NCBI GenBank assembly: GCA_026196875.1
Contig: JAPHTP010000001.1
Span: 1-57,093 of the forward strand
Length of the DNA: 57,093 bases
Direction: 5' to 3'
DNA from: Kangiellaceae bacterium
GTDB taxonomy: Bacteria; Pseudomonadota; Gammaproteobacteria; Enterobacterales; Kangiellaceae
Shown: one piece after another, positions 1-7,531 of the stretch
How positions within the stretch are numbered: the first letter of the stretch is position 1
Layout of the letters: the number at the start of each line of letters is the position of its first letter
Notes under the pieces: generated by a model
Database searches by the model: none
What the model was told of the DNA's origin: nothing
What the model saw: the letters and a program-made list of their open reading frames with translations, nothing else
Program-made: the position numbers and the translations under genes

Positions 1-101
1 AACCATGTGCAACCAAGAGGAATAAACTGAAGAACTGTTTGCGCAGCTGTACCGAGTTCATTTACAGATGTGATATTGGAGCCTCTTATTCGAATAGTCA
101 T
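1..101 (-). CDS. partial small protein at window edge, end of reb cluster
   Basis: An open frame starts at an ATG (99-101) and runs off the left edge after about 33 codons (begins MTIRIRGSNITSVNELG). It starts 29 nt downstream of the preceding reb-like gene on the same strand, so it is probably the next gene of that operon. No family is recognisable from so short a piece, and the ribosome-binding site is weak. It could be a further R-body component or assembly factor. Confidence 0.45.
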   Translation of the reverse strand, partial: MTIRIRGSNITSVNELGTAAQTVLQFIPLGCTW

Positions 102-130
102 GGTATTGCTCGTTTTGTTTATTTAGACTT

Positions 131-484
131 TTAGTCCCCAGTGGGGAAGTCTTCCAATAATTTTGATGCGTTGCTTCCAATAAGTTGAAATGCTTCAGCG
201 CTGCTTTTCACCATTTCGGATGCTTGCTGAATAATAGGCGCATACTTGTCAACTTCGCCGGTAGCGAGCATTTGAGAAATTGCCACACCCATTGCCGTGG
301 TACTCATAGTGCTTACGTTTCTTAAATTATCCGTCGCGTCCTGTATGGCTATCGCACTCGATTGTGATACAGACTGGTAGGCCTTACCTGCACCGGAATG
401 TTTAATTAAAGTGCCCGTCAATGTCGATTGTTGTAACGATTCGATTGTATTGACCACTTTGCCGTTTACTTCTGAATTGCTCAT
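131..484 (-). CDS. divergent RebB-like R-body protein
   Basis: This 117-residue protein is alanine-, serine- and threonine-rich. Its middle (about residues 40-75) has the spacing seen in the upstream Reb proteins: an Ala-rich helix, then a TTAMGV segment like their TTMGV. R-body proteins polymerise into coiled ribbons in the cytoplasm that can extend. This copy is longer and more divergent than the four canonical ones upstream and may be a minor or assembly subunit. Assignment rests on motif spacing and operon position. Confidence 0.6.
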   Translation of the reverse strand: MSNSEVNGKVVNTIESLQQSTLTGTLIKHSGAGKAYQSVSQSSAIAIQDATDNLRNVSTMSTTAMGVAISQMLATGEVDKYAPIIQQASEMVKSSAEAFQLIGSNASKLLEDFPTGD

Positions 485-564
485 AGTTTTTCTCGCATAA
501 TAACTGTTGATTTATTCTTGCTTAGGCGGAACAAGAAAACGTTTAATTTTTCCAAGTAGCGGAG

Positions 565-1137
565 CTACTTTTTTCCACCTTCCCCTCCAGGAGGATTTTT
601 GTCTTCCGCTTTTTTATTTTCATTGTTATCCTCATTTTTGTTTTCTTGCTTTTGCGGGGGAGTCGCCGTCTTATCGCTTTTTAATCCGTTTAAATAGGAT
701 TGCAGTTTAGTAATTAAATTAGTGACTTCTTTTTCATTATCTTGTTGACTTTGTCCCGACTCTTTCAGCATCTCGACCGCATCGTTGGCGAGCGTATCGG
801 CTTCCTTAATCAGGGACGCTGAGTCTGCCTTATCAGGTCCGAGAGGCATAAAAGGAGGCGGATTATCCACCGCGGGTGCCGGCACACTTGGTAGTGTAGG
901 CTGCGTCGAAAGCATCTTCGCACAAGCAGATGTAACTGCCGCAGAAGAGGAGATTTGACTGTTTTGCTGGGCGGATACCGCGTTATACATGGCCATGCCA
1001 ATGGTTTCGCTACTGGCTATATCGAGTAATCCAATTGACTCGGGAGGCGTAGCGCCAATTAACATGGAGTTAAGTTGACTTACCGAGTCGGTGACTAAAT
1101 CGTTTACTGTGCCGTCATCGTTCATTGTGTGCTCCAT
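565..1137 (-). CDS. RebB-like R-body protein with long hydrophilic C-terminal tail
   Basis: Residues about 10-85 follow the Reb pattern (VTDSVSQLN, an Ala-rich stretch, AAVTSACAKML). A Pro-rich linker and an Asp/Glu/Lys/Gln-rich tail follow to residue 190. Canonical Reb proteins here are 88-95 residues, so this is a core plus a roughly 100-residue extension. The tail could control polymerisation or attach the ribbon to something else. A second ATG four codons in is an equally good start. Confidence 0.65.
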   Translation of the reverse strand: MEHTMNDDGTVNDLVTDSVSQLNSMLIGATPPESIGLLDIASSETIGMAMYNAVSAQQNSQISSSAAVTSACAKMLSTQPTLPSVPAPAVDNPPPFMPLGPDKADSASLIKEADTLANDAVEMLKESGQSQQDNEKEVTNLITKLQSYLNGLKSDKTATPPQKQENKNEDNNENKKAEDKNPPGGEGGKK

Positions 1138-1149
1138 TTACGACATTGA

Positions 1150-1365
1150 TTAAGAGGCTGCTCCTGCGAAACCAGCCGAAATTATTAAGTTGCAAACTTG
1201 TGTTGTTGCCGTGTTTTCGATCGCCTGTGCGTTCTTCTGTGCTGTAACAGCGTTAGCCATTTGTAGGCTGATGGAAGTTGCTAACCCCATATCAACCATT
1301 GACATGGATAAAGTTGGCGCGAGACCAATGTTGAACATATTGCTGACGCTCGTTGCACCTATCAC
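1150..1365 (-). CDS. RebB-like R-body protein (GTG start preferred)
   Basis: The frame is open from an ATG at 1422. I prefer the GTG at 1365 because AAAGGA sits just upstream, and because translation from there (MIGATSVSNMFNIG) lines up with the N-termini of the neighbouring Reb proteins. The upstream part would also be encoded inside a 15-bp inverted repeat. The core has LSMSMVDMGLATSISLQMAN and an NTATTQVCNLI end, a divergent version of the canonical core. Confidence 0.6.
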   Translation of the reverse strand: MIGATSVSNMFNIGLAPTLSMSMVDMGLATSISLQMANAVTAQKNAQAIENTATTQVCNLIISAGFAGAAS

Positions 1366-1403
1366 TTTAGTATCCTTTAACTGATTAAAAATAAATAAAG
1401 CGA

Positions 1404-1453
1404 CGAAGGTTGATAAGTTCAACGTTAGCGCTTGTTGTACTTATCAACCTTCG
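1404..1453 (-). terminator. intercistronic 15-bp hairpin in the reb cluster
   Basis: A perfect 15-bp inverted repeat (1404-1418 and 1439-1453) with a 20-nt loop lies between two reb-like genes. On the minus strand a T-rich stretch follows. It would act as a partial terminator or RNA-processing/stability hairpin, separating expression of the four canonical reb genes from the divergent downstream ones. Confidence 0.6.
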
Positions 1454-1467
1454 ACAGCTACTGAGAA

Positions 1468-1734
1468 CTACTGGAAGATCTTTTCCGTCGCAATTCCAGT
1501 CGATGCAGTATCGACGGAATATAACGTTGCGACGCCTTGTGTAGTGGCCGCCTGTGACGTGATATTGGCGTTAAACTGTGAGGTTGTCGCATTGTGTGCG
1601 GCGTTTGAAAGTGCCTGGCTAGTCGCAATCATAAAGCTACCTAAAGCTTGTGCCGGAGAGTCTCCTAGCACTTTGGTATTAACTTGGGTAACTGAATCTG
1701 TAATTTGACTATTAAGCGAAGTAGGAAAAGACAT
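1468..1734 (-). CDS. RebB-family R-body protein
   Basis: This is one of four near-paralogous 88-95-residue proteins. It begins MSFPTSLNSQITDSVTQ and carries SQALSNAAHNATTSQ and a TQGVATLYSVD segment. The family forms R-bodies, rolled protein ribbons known from Caedibacter and Azorhizobium. An RBS (AAGGAG) precedes the ATG. It is the most divergent of the four and lies nearest the intercistronic hairpin. Confidence 0.85.
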   Translation of the reverse strand: MSFPTSLNSQITDSVTQVNTKVLGDSPAQALGSFMIATSQALSNAAHNATTSQFNANITSQAATTQGVATLYSVDTASTGIATEKIFQ

Positions 1735-1779
1735 TTATTGCTCCTTGTACTTTTGTTAATGAAAGAGATCAATCAAAGT

Positions 1780-2049
1780 TTAAGCGCTCAAAATTGATTT
1801 GGTCGCCATTCCGGTTGATGCTGTGTCCAGTGAATACAACACGGTTACACCCATTGTTGTAGCTGCCTGTGCTGTTACAGCGGTTTGTTGTTGACTCGAC
1901 GTCGCATTATGCGCCGCGTTGCCCAATGCTTGTGAAGTTGCCTGGAATAAATTTCCCATTGAAAGCGCAGGGGCATCTCCCAGAACTTCAACATTTGCTT
2001 GGGTAACTGAATCGGTGATTTGACTATTTACTGACGTAGGAAAAGCCAT
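1780..2049 (-). CDS. RebB-family R-body protein
   Basis: This 89-residue R-body structural protein begins MAFPTSVNSQITDSVTQ and has the conserved SMGNLFQATSQALGNAAHN core followed by TTMGVTVLYSLDTASTG. It differs from its upstream neighbour at few positions, consistent with recent tandem duplication. The four canonical genes are 34-45 nt apart on one strand, each with its own RBS, so they look like one operon. Confidence 0.88.
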   Translation of the reverse strand: MAFPTSVNSQITDSVTQANVEVLGDAPALSMGNLFQATSQALGNAAHNATSSQQQTAVTAQAATTMGVTVLYSLDTASTGMATKSILSA

Positions 2050-2083
2050 TTAATTTCTCCTTGGTTATGCGATGGTTGTTAAA

Positions 2084-2371
2084 TTAACCCAATCCTTGAA
2101 CTTTAGAGCTCAGGATCGCAGAAGTTGCTTTGCCTGTTGCAGCGGTATCAATTGAGTAAAGTGTTGCAACACCCATAGTAGTCGCAGCTTGCGCTGTTAC
2201 TGATGTTTGTTGTTGACTAGTCGTTGCATTATGCGCGGCGTTGCCGAGTGCTTGTGAGGTTGCTTGAAAAAGATTACCCATCGATAAAGCTGGCGAATCG
2301 CCTAGTACTTTTACATTTGCCTGGGTAACCGAATCAGTGATTTGGTCGTTGACCGAAGTTGGGAATGCCAT
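2084..2371 (-). CDS. RebB-family R-body protein
   Basis: This 95-residue member of the tandem set shares MAFPTSVNDQITDSVTQ and the QATSQALGNAAHNATTSQ core with its neighbours. It carries a slightly longer C-terminus (ending SSKVQGLG). R-bodies in other bacteria need several Reb subunits with different polymerisation roles, so the small differences between paralogues may matter. Confidence 0.88.
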   Translation of the reverse strand: MAFPTSVNDQITDSVTQANVKVLGDSPALSMGNLFQATSQALGNAAHNATTSQQQTSVTAQAATTMGVATLYSIDTAATGKATSAILSSKVQGLG

Positions 2372-2414
2372 AAGATTTCTCCTTTAAGTGATGTCGTTAA
2401 ATGAATTCGTTTTG

Positions 2415-2684
2415 TTAAGAACCGAGAATTGCTTTGGTTGCCATGCCTGTCGAAGCTGTATCAACACCATACAAAGTAGCGACACCCATGGTGGTTGCAG
2501 CTTGTGCAGTGATATTTGATTGTTGCTGAGCCATGGTCGCATTATGTGCTGCGTTTGCTAGCGCTTGGGATGTTGCTTGAAACAAATTTCCCATTGCGGT
2601 AGCCGGTGCTGTACCTAATACCTCGACATTAGCCTGAGTGACGGAATCGGTGATTTGCGAATTTACTGCGGTTGGAAATGCCAT
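2415..2684 (-). CDS. RebB-family R-body protein, first gene of the cluster
   Basis: This 89-residue Reb protein (MAFPTAVNSQITDSVTQ start, SQALANAAHNATMAQ core, TTMGVATLYGVD) is the promoter-proximal gene. About 240 bp separate it from the AraC-type regulator gene on the same strand, so the reb promoter should lie in 2685-2922. I did not find a convincing promoter pair there. Confidence 0.88.
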   Translation of the reverse strand: MAFPTAVNSQITDSVTQANVEVLGTAPATAMGNLFQATSQALANAAHNATMAQQQSNITAQAATTMGVATLYGVDTASTGMATKAILGS

Positions 2685-2922
2685 ACAATTGTTCCTTTAA
2701 TTTATCAAACTTAGCTATAGAAGCTATACCAGTTGATTTTTGAACAGCGAGAGTATACAAAAATCGTTATCTTCGTTAGACAAATAGAGAGTTCTCAATT
2801 AAATCGAACATTCCCTCTAATCTATCTCGTTCTTAATGTTAGTTATTCGCTAATTTAAATAATTGGTCTTTTCTACGGTTTTGTTGTGTGTTTCAACGAT
2901 TATCCGTTTCAAAATTCTCTGC

Positions 2923-3963
2923 TCAGTTTTTTCCTTTGCCTAATAGTCGCTTAGTTTTCTGCGTTGAACTTTGCAAAGGGATCAAGTTTTCTTTTGCGAT
3001 TTTTCTGAACCTGCCGGGCGTCATTCCTACGTAACGTTTAAAAGTTTTTTCAAAGTGGCTCAAGTCGGTAAACCCTGCGTCGCAACATATATGGGTAATT
3101 TGGCGGTGAGGGTTATCGTTTAAAATAGATTTGGCTTTCTCAATCCTAAGGTGGATAAGAATTTTTTTAAAAGAAAGTTCAAATTGTTGCTTAAATAAAC
3201 TCGATAGGTGAGATGCACTTACGTAACATTCAGCTGCCAGCTGTTTCATTGTAATATCCGACTGAAAATTTTTGTTTATGAATATAATCGCCCTTGCAAG
3301 TGCTGGGTGCATTTGTGAGAGCTCAACTTGAGAGAAAATTCCAGAGTTTGTTAATGGGTAAGGCTGTAATAAGTTTTCATTGTTCCTGGTTGTTTTTATT
3401 GAAATTTCTCTTATCGAAAATGAGGCGGGAGAAAGTCTAAACAAAGCCGCTATAAATAGACTGCAAATTGATGATAGCTTTTCGGTGTTAACTAGCGTTT
3501 TTTGGGTAAATTCCAGCGAAATTGATACTTCGAATGGCGATTGGTCTTTTGAGGAAGAGGTCGTATTTTTATTGTTCGTACTTGCTACCGACAGCTCTTC
3601 AATCATCCTGTTTTTTGTTAGATTCTCACAACGAGTTAATGGCAGGCTACTTTGTTGGTTAGTCGTTGGCTCAAGCTTTTCAATAAATGTTTGTATTGTT
3701 TGCAAGGAGCGTTGAGATAGCAAAATGCTTGAGGCTTGGAACTCCAGTTTTGCCAGTTTTTTTCCTGATTGCTCGACCACCATACATAGAGTGTTAGCTT
3801 TAACTAGAATTAAATAGCCGCTAATCAGTTGTGTTAGACCTACTTCTTCTTTTTGAAGGCTGTTGATAAAGCCGACGGAGTAGTTAGTTTCTACTTTCTC
3901 GGTTTTAGCTCGCTCTTTGTTGCCCTTGAATACTGATTTAACTGCTTGCTCTGATAGATTCAT
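2923..3963 (-). CDS. AraC-family transcriptional regulator, likely R-body regulator
   Basis: The last ~110 of 346 residues form a double helix-turn-helix of the AraC/XylS type, with ITMKQLAAECYVSASHLSSL as the first helix-turn-helix and HICCDAGFTDLSHFEKTFKR in the second. The N-terminal ~230 residues are a poorly conserved presumed ligand-sensing domain with a hydrophobic LISGYLILVKANTLCMVV segment. The gene lies upstream of the reb genes on the same strand, so it probably controls them. A 17-bp inverted repeat lies just upstream of its start. Confidence 0.85.
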   Translation of the reverse strand: MNLSEQAVKSVFKGNKERAKTEKVETNYSVGFINSLQKEEVGLTQLISGYLILVKANTLCMVVEQSGKKLAKLEFQASSILLSQRSLQTIQTFIEKLEPTTNQQSSLPLTRCENLTKNRMIEELSVASTNNKNTTSSSKDQSPFEVSISLEFTQKTLVNTEKLSSICSLFIAALFRLSPASFSIREISIKTTRNNENLLQPYPLTNSGIFSQVELSQMHPALARAIIFINKNFQSDITMKQLAAECYVSASHLSSLFKQQFELSFKKILIHLRIEKAKSILNDNPHRQITHICCDAGFTDLSHFEKTFKRYVGMTPGRFRKIAKENLIPLQSSTQKTKRLLGKGKN

Positions 3964-4018
3964 TTTTAAAGCCGGTTGAGTTTAGGAGAAAAATATAGAG
4001 CTGACATCAATGAAGTTG

Positions 4019-4108
4019 TATTACAGCCTATAACAGAAAAAAGGGAACTTCCGCAGCAGTTTCTAATTGATTAAAAAGCAGAAGCAGGTTTTGTTATAGG
4101 CTGTAATA
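4019..4108. promoter_or_regulatory. 17-bp perfect inverted repeat between AraC gene and lysozyme gene
   Basis: Arms at 4019-4035 and 4092-4108 (TATTACAGCCTATAACA and its complement) are separated by 56 bp. They sit in the divergent intergenic region between the AraC-type gene and the GH25 gene. AraC proteins bind paired half-sites, so this could be a two-site operator controlling both directions. In RNA it could instead form a long-loop hairpin. Confidence 0.5.
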
Positions 4109-4166
4109 GTGCAGTGACCAAAGGAAGAGTATGCTAATTTTTATTTGTGATTCTTGAAAATTAGAA

Positions 4167-4991
4167 ATGACAGAACAACGAAAAGTGGATGACGAATCAA
4201 TATATCAAATGGCAATTTGCCGAAGAAATCTTGTGCTAGTGCTATTAGTTATATTGGTTCTAGTTGTAGTTCGTCCTAAACTGTTTGGGGTGCAAGAGGA
4301 AAATAAAAAAATCGAAGACAAAGATTTTACTAGCATCTCAAAAAAAATCAAAGAACCAATGAGTAGCGGTGAGATTGTGGCAGCGAGTCAAACTCGAGGT
4401 ATTGATGTTTCCCATTACCAGGGCGTTATTGATTGGAGCCAACTCAGCCTGGAAGGCCTGCACTTTGTCTTTATAAAAGCGACTCAAGGCTTGCACTTTG
4501 TTGATCCGACTTTTTCAGGCAATACAAAGGGAGCTGAGCAAATTTCTTTGCTAAGCGGCGCTTATCACTTCTTTGAGCCAAAACAATCTCCAGTAGAGCA
4601 AGCGGAGTTTTTCTTAGAAGTAACGAGCGGATTGCATCAGTTACCGCCAGTTCTAGATATCGAAATTGCACAAGGGTTAGACAAGAAAGAAATAGTCAGT
4701 GCATCTAAACAGTGGTTGGAGAAAGTCGAAGCTGAGACGGGGTGCCGGCCGATAATTTATAGCAGCTTAGATTTCTGGCAAACTTATTTGAGCGACGACC
4801 TGGCGGATTACCAGTTATGGGTAGCGGAGTATCAAAAAGGACTAAAGCAACCAACGGGGAGTGAGTCCTGGATTTTCTGGCAAGAAACTGACTCTGCGCA
4901 CTTAGCCGGAATTAAAAGCTCGGTCGATCTAAACTTATCTAAACTGGCTTTAACTGAATTGGAGAAATTAAAATGTCCTATAAACAGTTAG
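4167..4991 (+). CDS. membrane-anchored GH25 lysozyme (N-acetylmuramidase)
   Basis: A transmembrane segment lies at about residues 20-37, followed by a short linker and a GH25 domain (about 75-265). The family start motif RGIDVSHYQGVIDW and the catalytic Asp-x-Glu motif (LDIE) are present, along with YSSLDFWQTYL. GH25 enzymes cleave the beta-1,4 bond between MurNAc and GlcNAc. The anchor suggests action in the periplasm on the cell's own wall. The last 19 bp overlap the next gene, implying translational coupling. Confidence 0.88.
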   Translation: MTEQRKVDDESIYQMAICRRNLVLVLLVILVLVVVRPKLFGVQEENKKIEDKDFTSISKKIKEPMSSGEIVAASQTRGIDVSHYQGVIDWSQLSLEGLHFVFIKATQGLHFVDPTFSGNTKGAEQISLLSGAYHFFEPKQSPVEQAEFFLEVTSGLHQLPPVLDIEIAQGLDKKEIVSASKQWLEKVEAETGCRPIIYSSLDFWQTYLSDDLADYQLWVAEYQKGLKQPTGSESWIFWQETDSAHLAGIKSSVDLNLSKLALTELEKLKCPINS

Positions 4992-5869
4992 TCTCCAAGT
5001 TGAAAACCCACTACACACTTATTTTCGTTGTTTGTATCTCATTGTTGGCCTATAGCCAGTTCGAACATTCCAACAAGGCCATTAACTTCTTTGTTAAGGA
5101 TAGTCTTTACCAAAGCAATCAGACATATCTATCAAATTTGGAAAAGGCATCTGTAGATAATTTTGTAAGATTATCTACAATTAACGCAACATTAAGCACC
5201 ATGAAAAGTGGCGTTGTTGGTTTTTCTTTTATCGTAGAAACTAAGTTGACAATAGGGGAAGAGCTTAAACAATTTGAACGCCTTAGTGAAAAAGGCGTTA
5301 AATATTCTTCTTTAGTGACCTTTTCTTCGGTAGCTATCAGTTATGTTTCTAGCGTAGCCAAATCTCTAAGTGTTCCGCTGTTTTTTATTCTATTAGTAAT
5401 CGGCGGTGTTTATGGTCTGGTAGGGATGTTAGAAATAAAGTTCTTGATTGCCAAGCTATTTTCAATTCTGCGGCCAGTGCTTGTCTTGTTCATTGCATTT
5501 CATCTAGTTATTCCTTACGCTATTCATGGCTCGGACTATTTGTCACAAATCATTGAGAAAGAAGCCAACAGCCAAAACAATGATTATTTTGAAAGAGTCC
5601 ACCAGGAAATTGCAAAGACTGGAGGAGGTGCAAATATTAAACAAAGAGCTAACTCAATAATGGGAAAAGTTGAAGGCGTGCTGGTTGATATTGAACGAAA
5701 GATCGAAACCCTCTTACTCAATTGCATCGAATACCTTATATCCCAGCTATTGATTACGATCGTTATACCTCTTTTACTTGCTCTGTTCTTAATGGTTGGA
5801 TTTAGACGCTTTATCAACAACTATATTGTTCACCCACTGGAGCTTGAAGCAAGGCGGTTAGCTTCTTGA
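4973..5869 (+). CDS. membrane protein coupled to GH25 lysozyme
   Basis: This 298-residue protein has hydrophobic segments near residues 15-33, 128-150, 160-178 and 255-278, with extramembrane loops between them. No family is recognised. It overlaps the lysozyme gene by 19 bp, so the two are probably co-translated and may form a complex. A chaperone, inhibitor or membrane partner of the lysozyme are all possible. Confidence 0.7.
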   Translation: MSYKQLVSKLKTHYTLIFVVCISLLAYSQFEHSNKAINFFVKDSLYQSNQTYLSNLEKASVDNFVRLSTINATLSTMKSGVVGFSFIVETKLTIGEELKQFERLSEKGVKYSSLVTFSSVAISYVSSVAKSLSVPLFFILLVIGGVYGLVGMLEIKFLIAKLFSILRPVLVLFIAFHLVIPYAIHGSDYLSQIIEKEANSQNNDYFERVHQEIAKTGGGANIKQRANSIMGKVEGVLVDIERKIETLLLNCIEYLISQLLITIVIPLLLALFLMVGFRRFINNYIVHPLELEARRLAS

Positions 5870-5909
5870 TTGGGCAACAATCGATTTGGCCTATCTAGCA
5901 AGCCTCATA

Positions 5910-6914
5910 TTATGTTTGAAGAATGTTAAATCTCGAGCTTCTTTCACCATTTAGTTCGCATTCAAGCATTCCTCCTTTGAACAATTGCATTACTTGTCCG
6001 CCAAAACGAATTTTACCGGGCTCGCGCTGGATTAAGTAGTCTGTGTCCAGACATTGGCCAAGTTGATTAAGAAATTGTTTTCTCGCTCTGTGTATTTGAA
6101 TATTAAGGTGTATATTGTTGATGCCCAGATCTTTCGACAACTGATCGACATCCACCCATCCCTGAGCGGCTTGATTAACGCCTGCTCTTGCATCTCTTGC
6201 TTTATAGCGAGCTAAAGTAGCTAGAAGGTAATGATGGGTAAATGCTTTTAAACAATATCGTTTACCTAAAAAATTGATCTGCAGTTTTGTAGTTTCTTCA
6301 TCTAGGCTTAAATCAAAACGATAACTAAGATCAGATGCAGTTAGAGATGACGGTTGGAAGTTTAGCGTCTCTTCCAGGTGATCTATCAATTTTATCTGCC
6401 ATTGTGTATTGGCAAGTTTTATTATCTGATTATGCTCCAGATCGGTTGATACGATTTGCTCTACCGCTTTAAATTTTGTCAATCGCCAGCCATTTCTCTT
6501 GGGGTCGAAGTATACTGCAACTTCGGGGCACTCTGCGGAAGGTAACAGAGAGTAGTCTTCTAAAAGTATTTCTTGCCGATAGGGCTTTGAATTATTGATG
6601 GGGACTAATCGATTGCAAGGAGCTGCAGTAGATTCTACTCGAAACTCTGTTGCGGATTCCCCTGGAAGCAGAATATGGTCTCCTTCAGAGAGTGCGTGGG
6701 CGCTGTTTGGATTAATTTTTTTCTGATTTATCCAAGTGCCATTTTTACTAATATCTCTGATAGTCCAATGGCTTTTCTGCCACTCAATAAGCGCATGAGA
6801 CTTAGATACTGCGGGCTCATTAACAAAGGAGTTAGCGGTCTTTATTCTTCCGAGTAAGTGAGTTTGAGATAAAAAGTGCGGCCGCTGATTCGAAAGTTCT
6901 TTTAAGTATGCCAT
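5910..6914 (-). CDS. FHA-domain protein with C-terminal winged-helix-like region
   Basis: Residues about 20-85 form a forkhead-associated phosphothreonine-binding domain (LLGRIKTANSFVNEP, SKSHALIEW, IRDISKNGTWINQKKI). The C-terminal ~100 residues (VDVDQLSKDLGIN followed by an Arg-rich helix) look like a winged helix related to response-regulator output domains. It could be a phospho-dependent transcription factor. No kinase gene is adjacent. The gene converges on the membrane-protein gene. Confidence 0.75.
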   Translation of the reverse strand: MAYLKELSNQRPHFLSQTHLLGRIKTANSFVNEPAVSKSHALIEWQKSHWTIRDISKNGTWINQKKINPNSAHALSEGDHILLPGESATEFRVESTAAPCNRLVPINNSKPYRQEILLEDYSLLPSAECPEVAVYFDPKRNGWRLTKFKAVEQIVSTDLEHNQIIKLANTQWQIKLIDHLEETLNFQPSSLTASDLSYRFDLSLDEETTKLQINFLGKRYCLKAFTHHYLLATLARYKARDARAGVNQAAQGWVDVDQLSKDLGINNIHLNIQIHRARKQFLNQLGQCLDTDYLIQREPGKIRFGGQVMQLFKGGMLECELNGERSSRFNILQT

Positions 6915-7531
6915 TAATACTATCCTTGTTGAGGCTGGTTGAAAAGACGAGTTTAAATATAAGTTTAAATATGAGTGTGACTAGAGAGTTTGATTTATTT
7001 AAATGTAAGTATGTTGCCATTTCATCTGATCAAAGCTTGATAATTTATCGGTGCTCCATTCACAATTCATCAATCATACGAGACCAAAAATAGTTGAATA
7101 ACACAAAGCAAATTAGTGAACAGATATTCATCCTGGAAAATCAGTATAGTAATTCGTTTTGAATAAAACAGTAATTTATAAACCGATGTTAGAATTTTTT
7201 ATTTTGAATCTCCCTTGGCGATGGTTGAAGCCAATTTCTACCTGTTGAATATTGCAAAACAAAAATAATTTATTTAAGTAAAAGCAATATAGATCCTATT
7301 TAATAGCAAATCTCAAATAAAAATAGTAACTCTGCTAAAAAAATGATTTATGCGATTTGTTTATACTGGTTGAGATAAGTTGAACAATTTTTATCCAATT
7401 TAACTTTTAATATTCGGCCCATTTCCCATACTGAGCTAACTGGTCGGATCTTGTCCACCAGGGTTATGGGTCTGTCGATCCAATATAAAGGACCAAAATC
7501 AAACCCATCTATTAACCTCAAGGAGAATAGA
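6915..7531. other. non-coding intergenic region upstream of S8 protease
   Basis: About 600 bp of AT-rich sequence separates the FHA gene and the protease gene, which diverge. No gene was found. The 90 bp before the protease start can pair (GGATC near 7445 with GATCC near 7478) and may form a structured 5' leader. The protease RBS (AAGGAGAA) is at 7520-7527. Confidence 0.4.
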
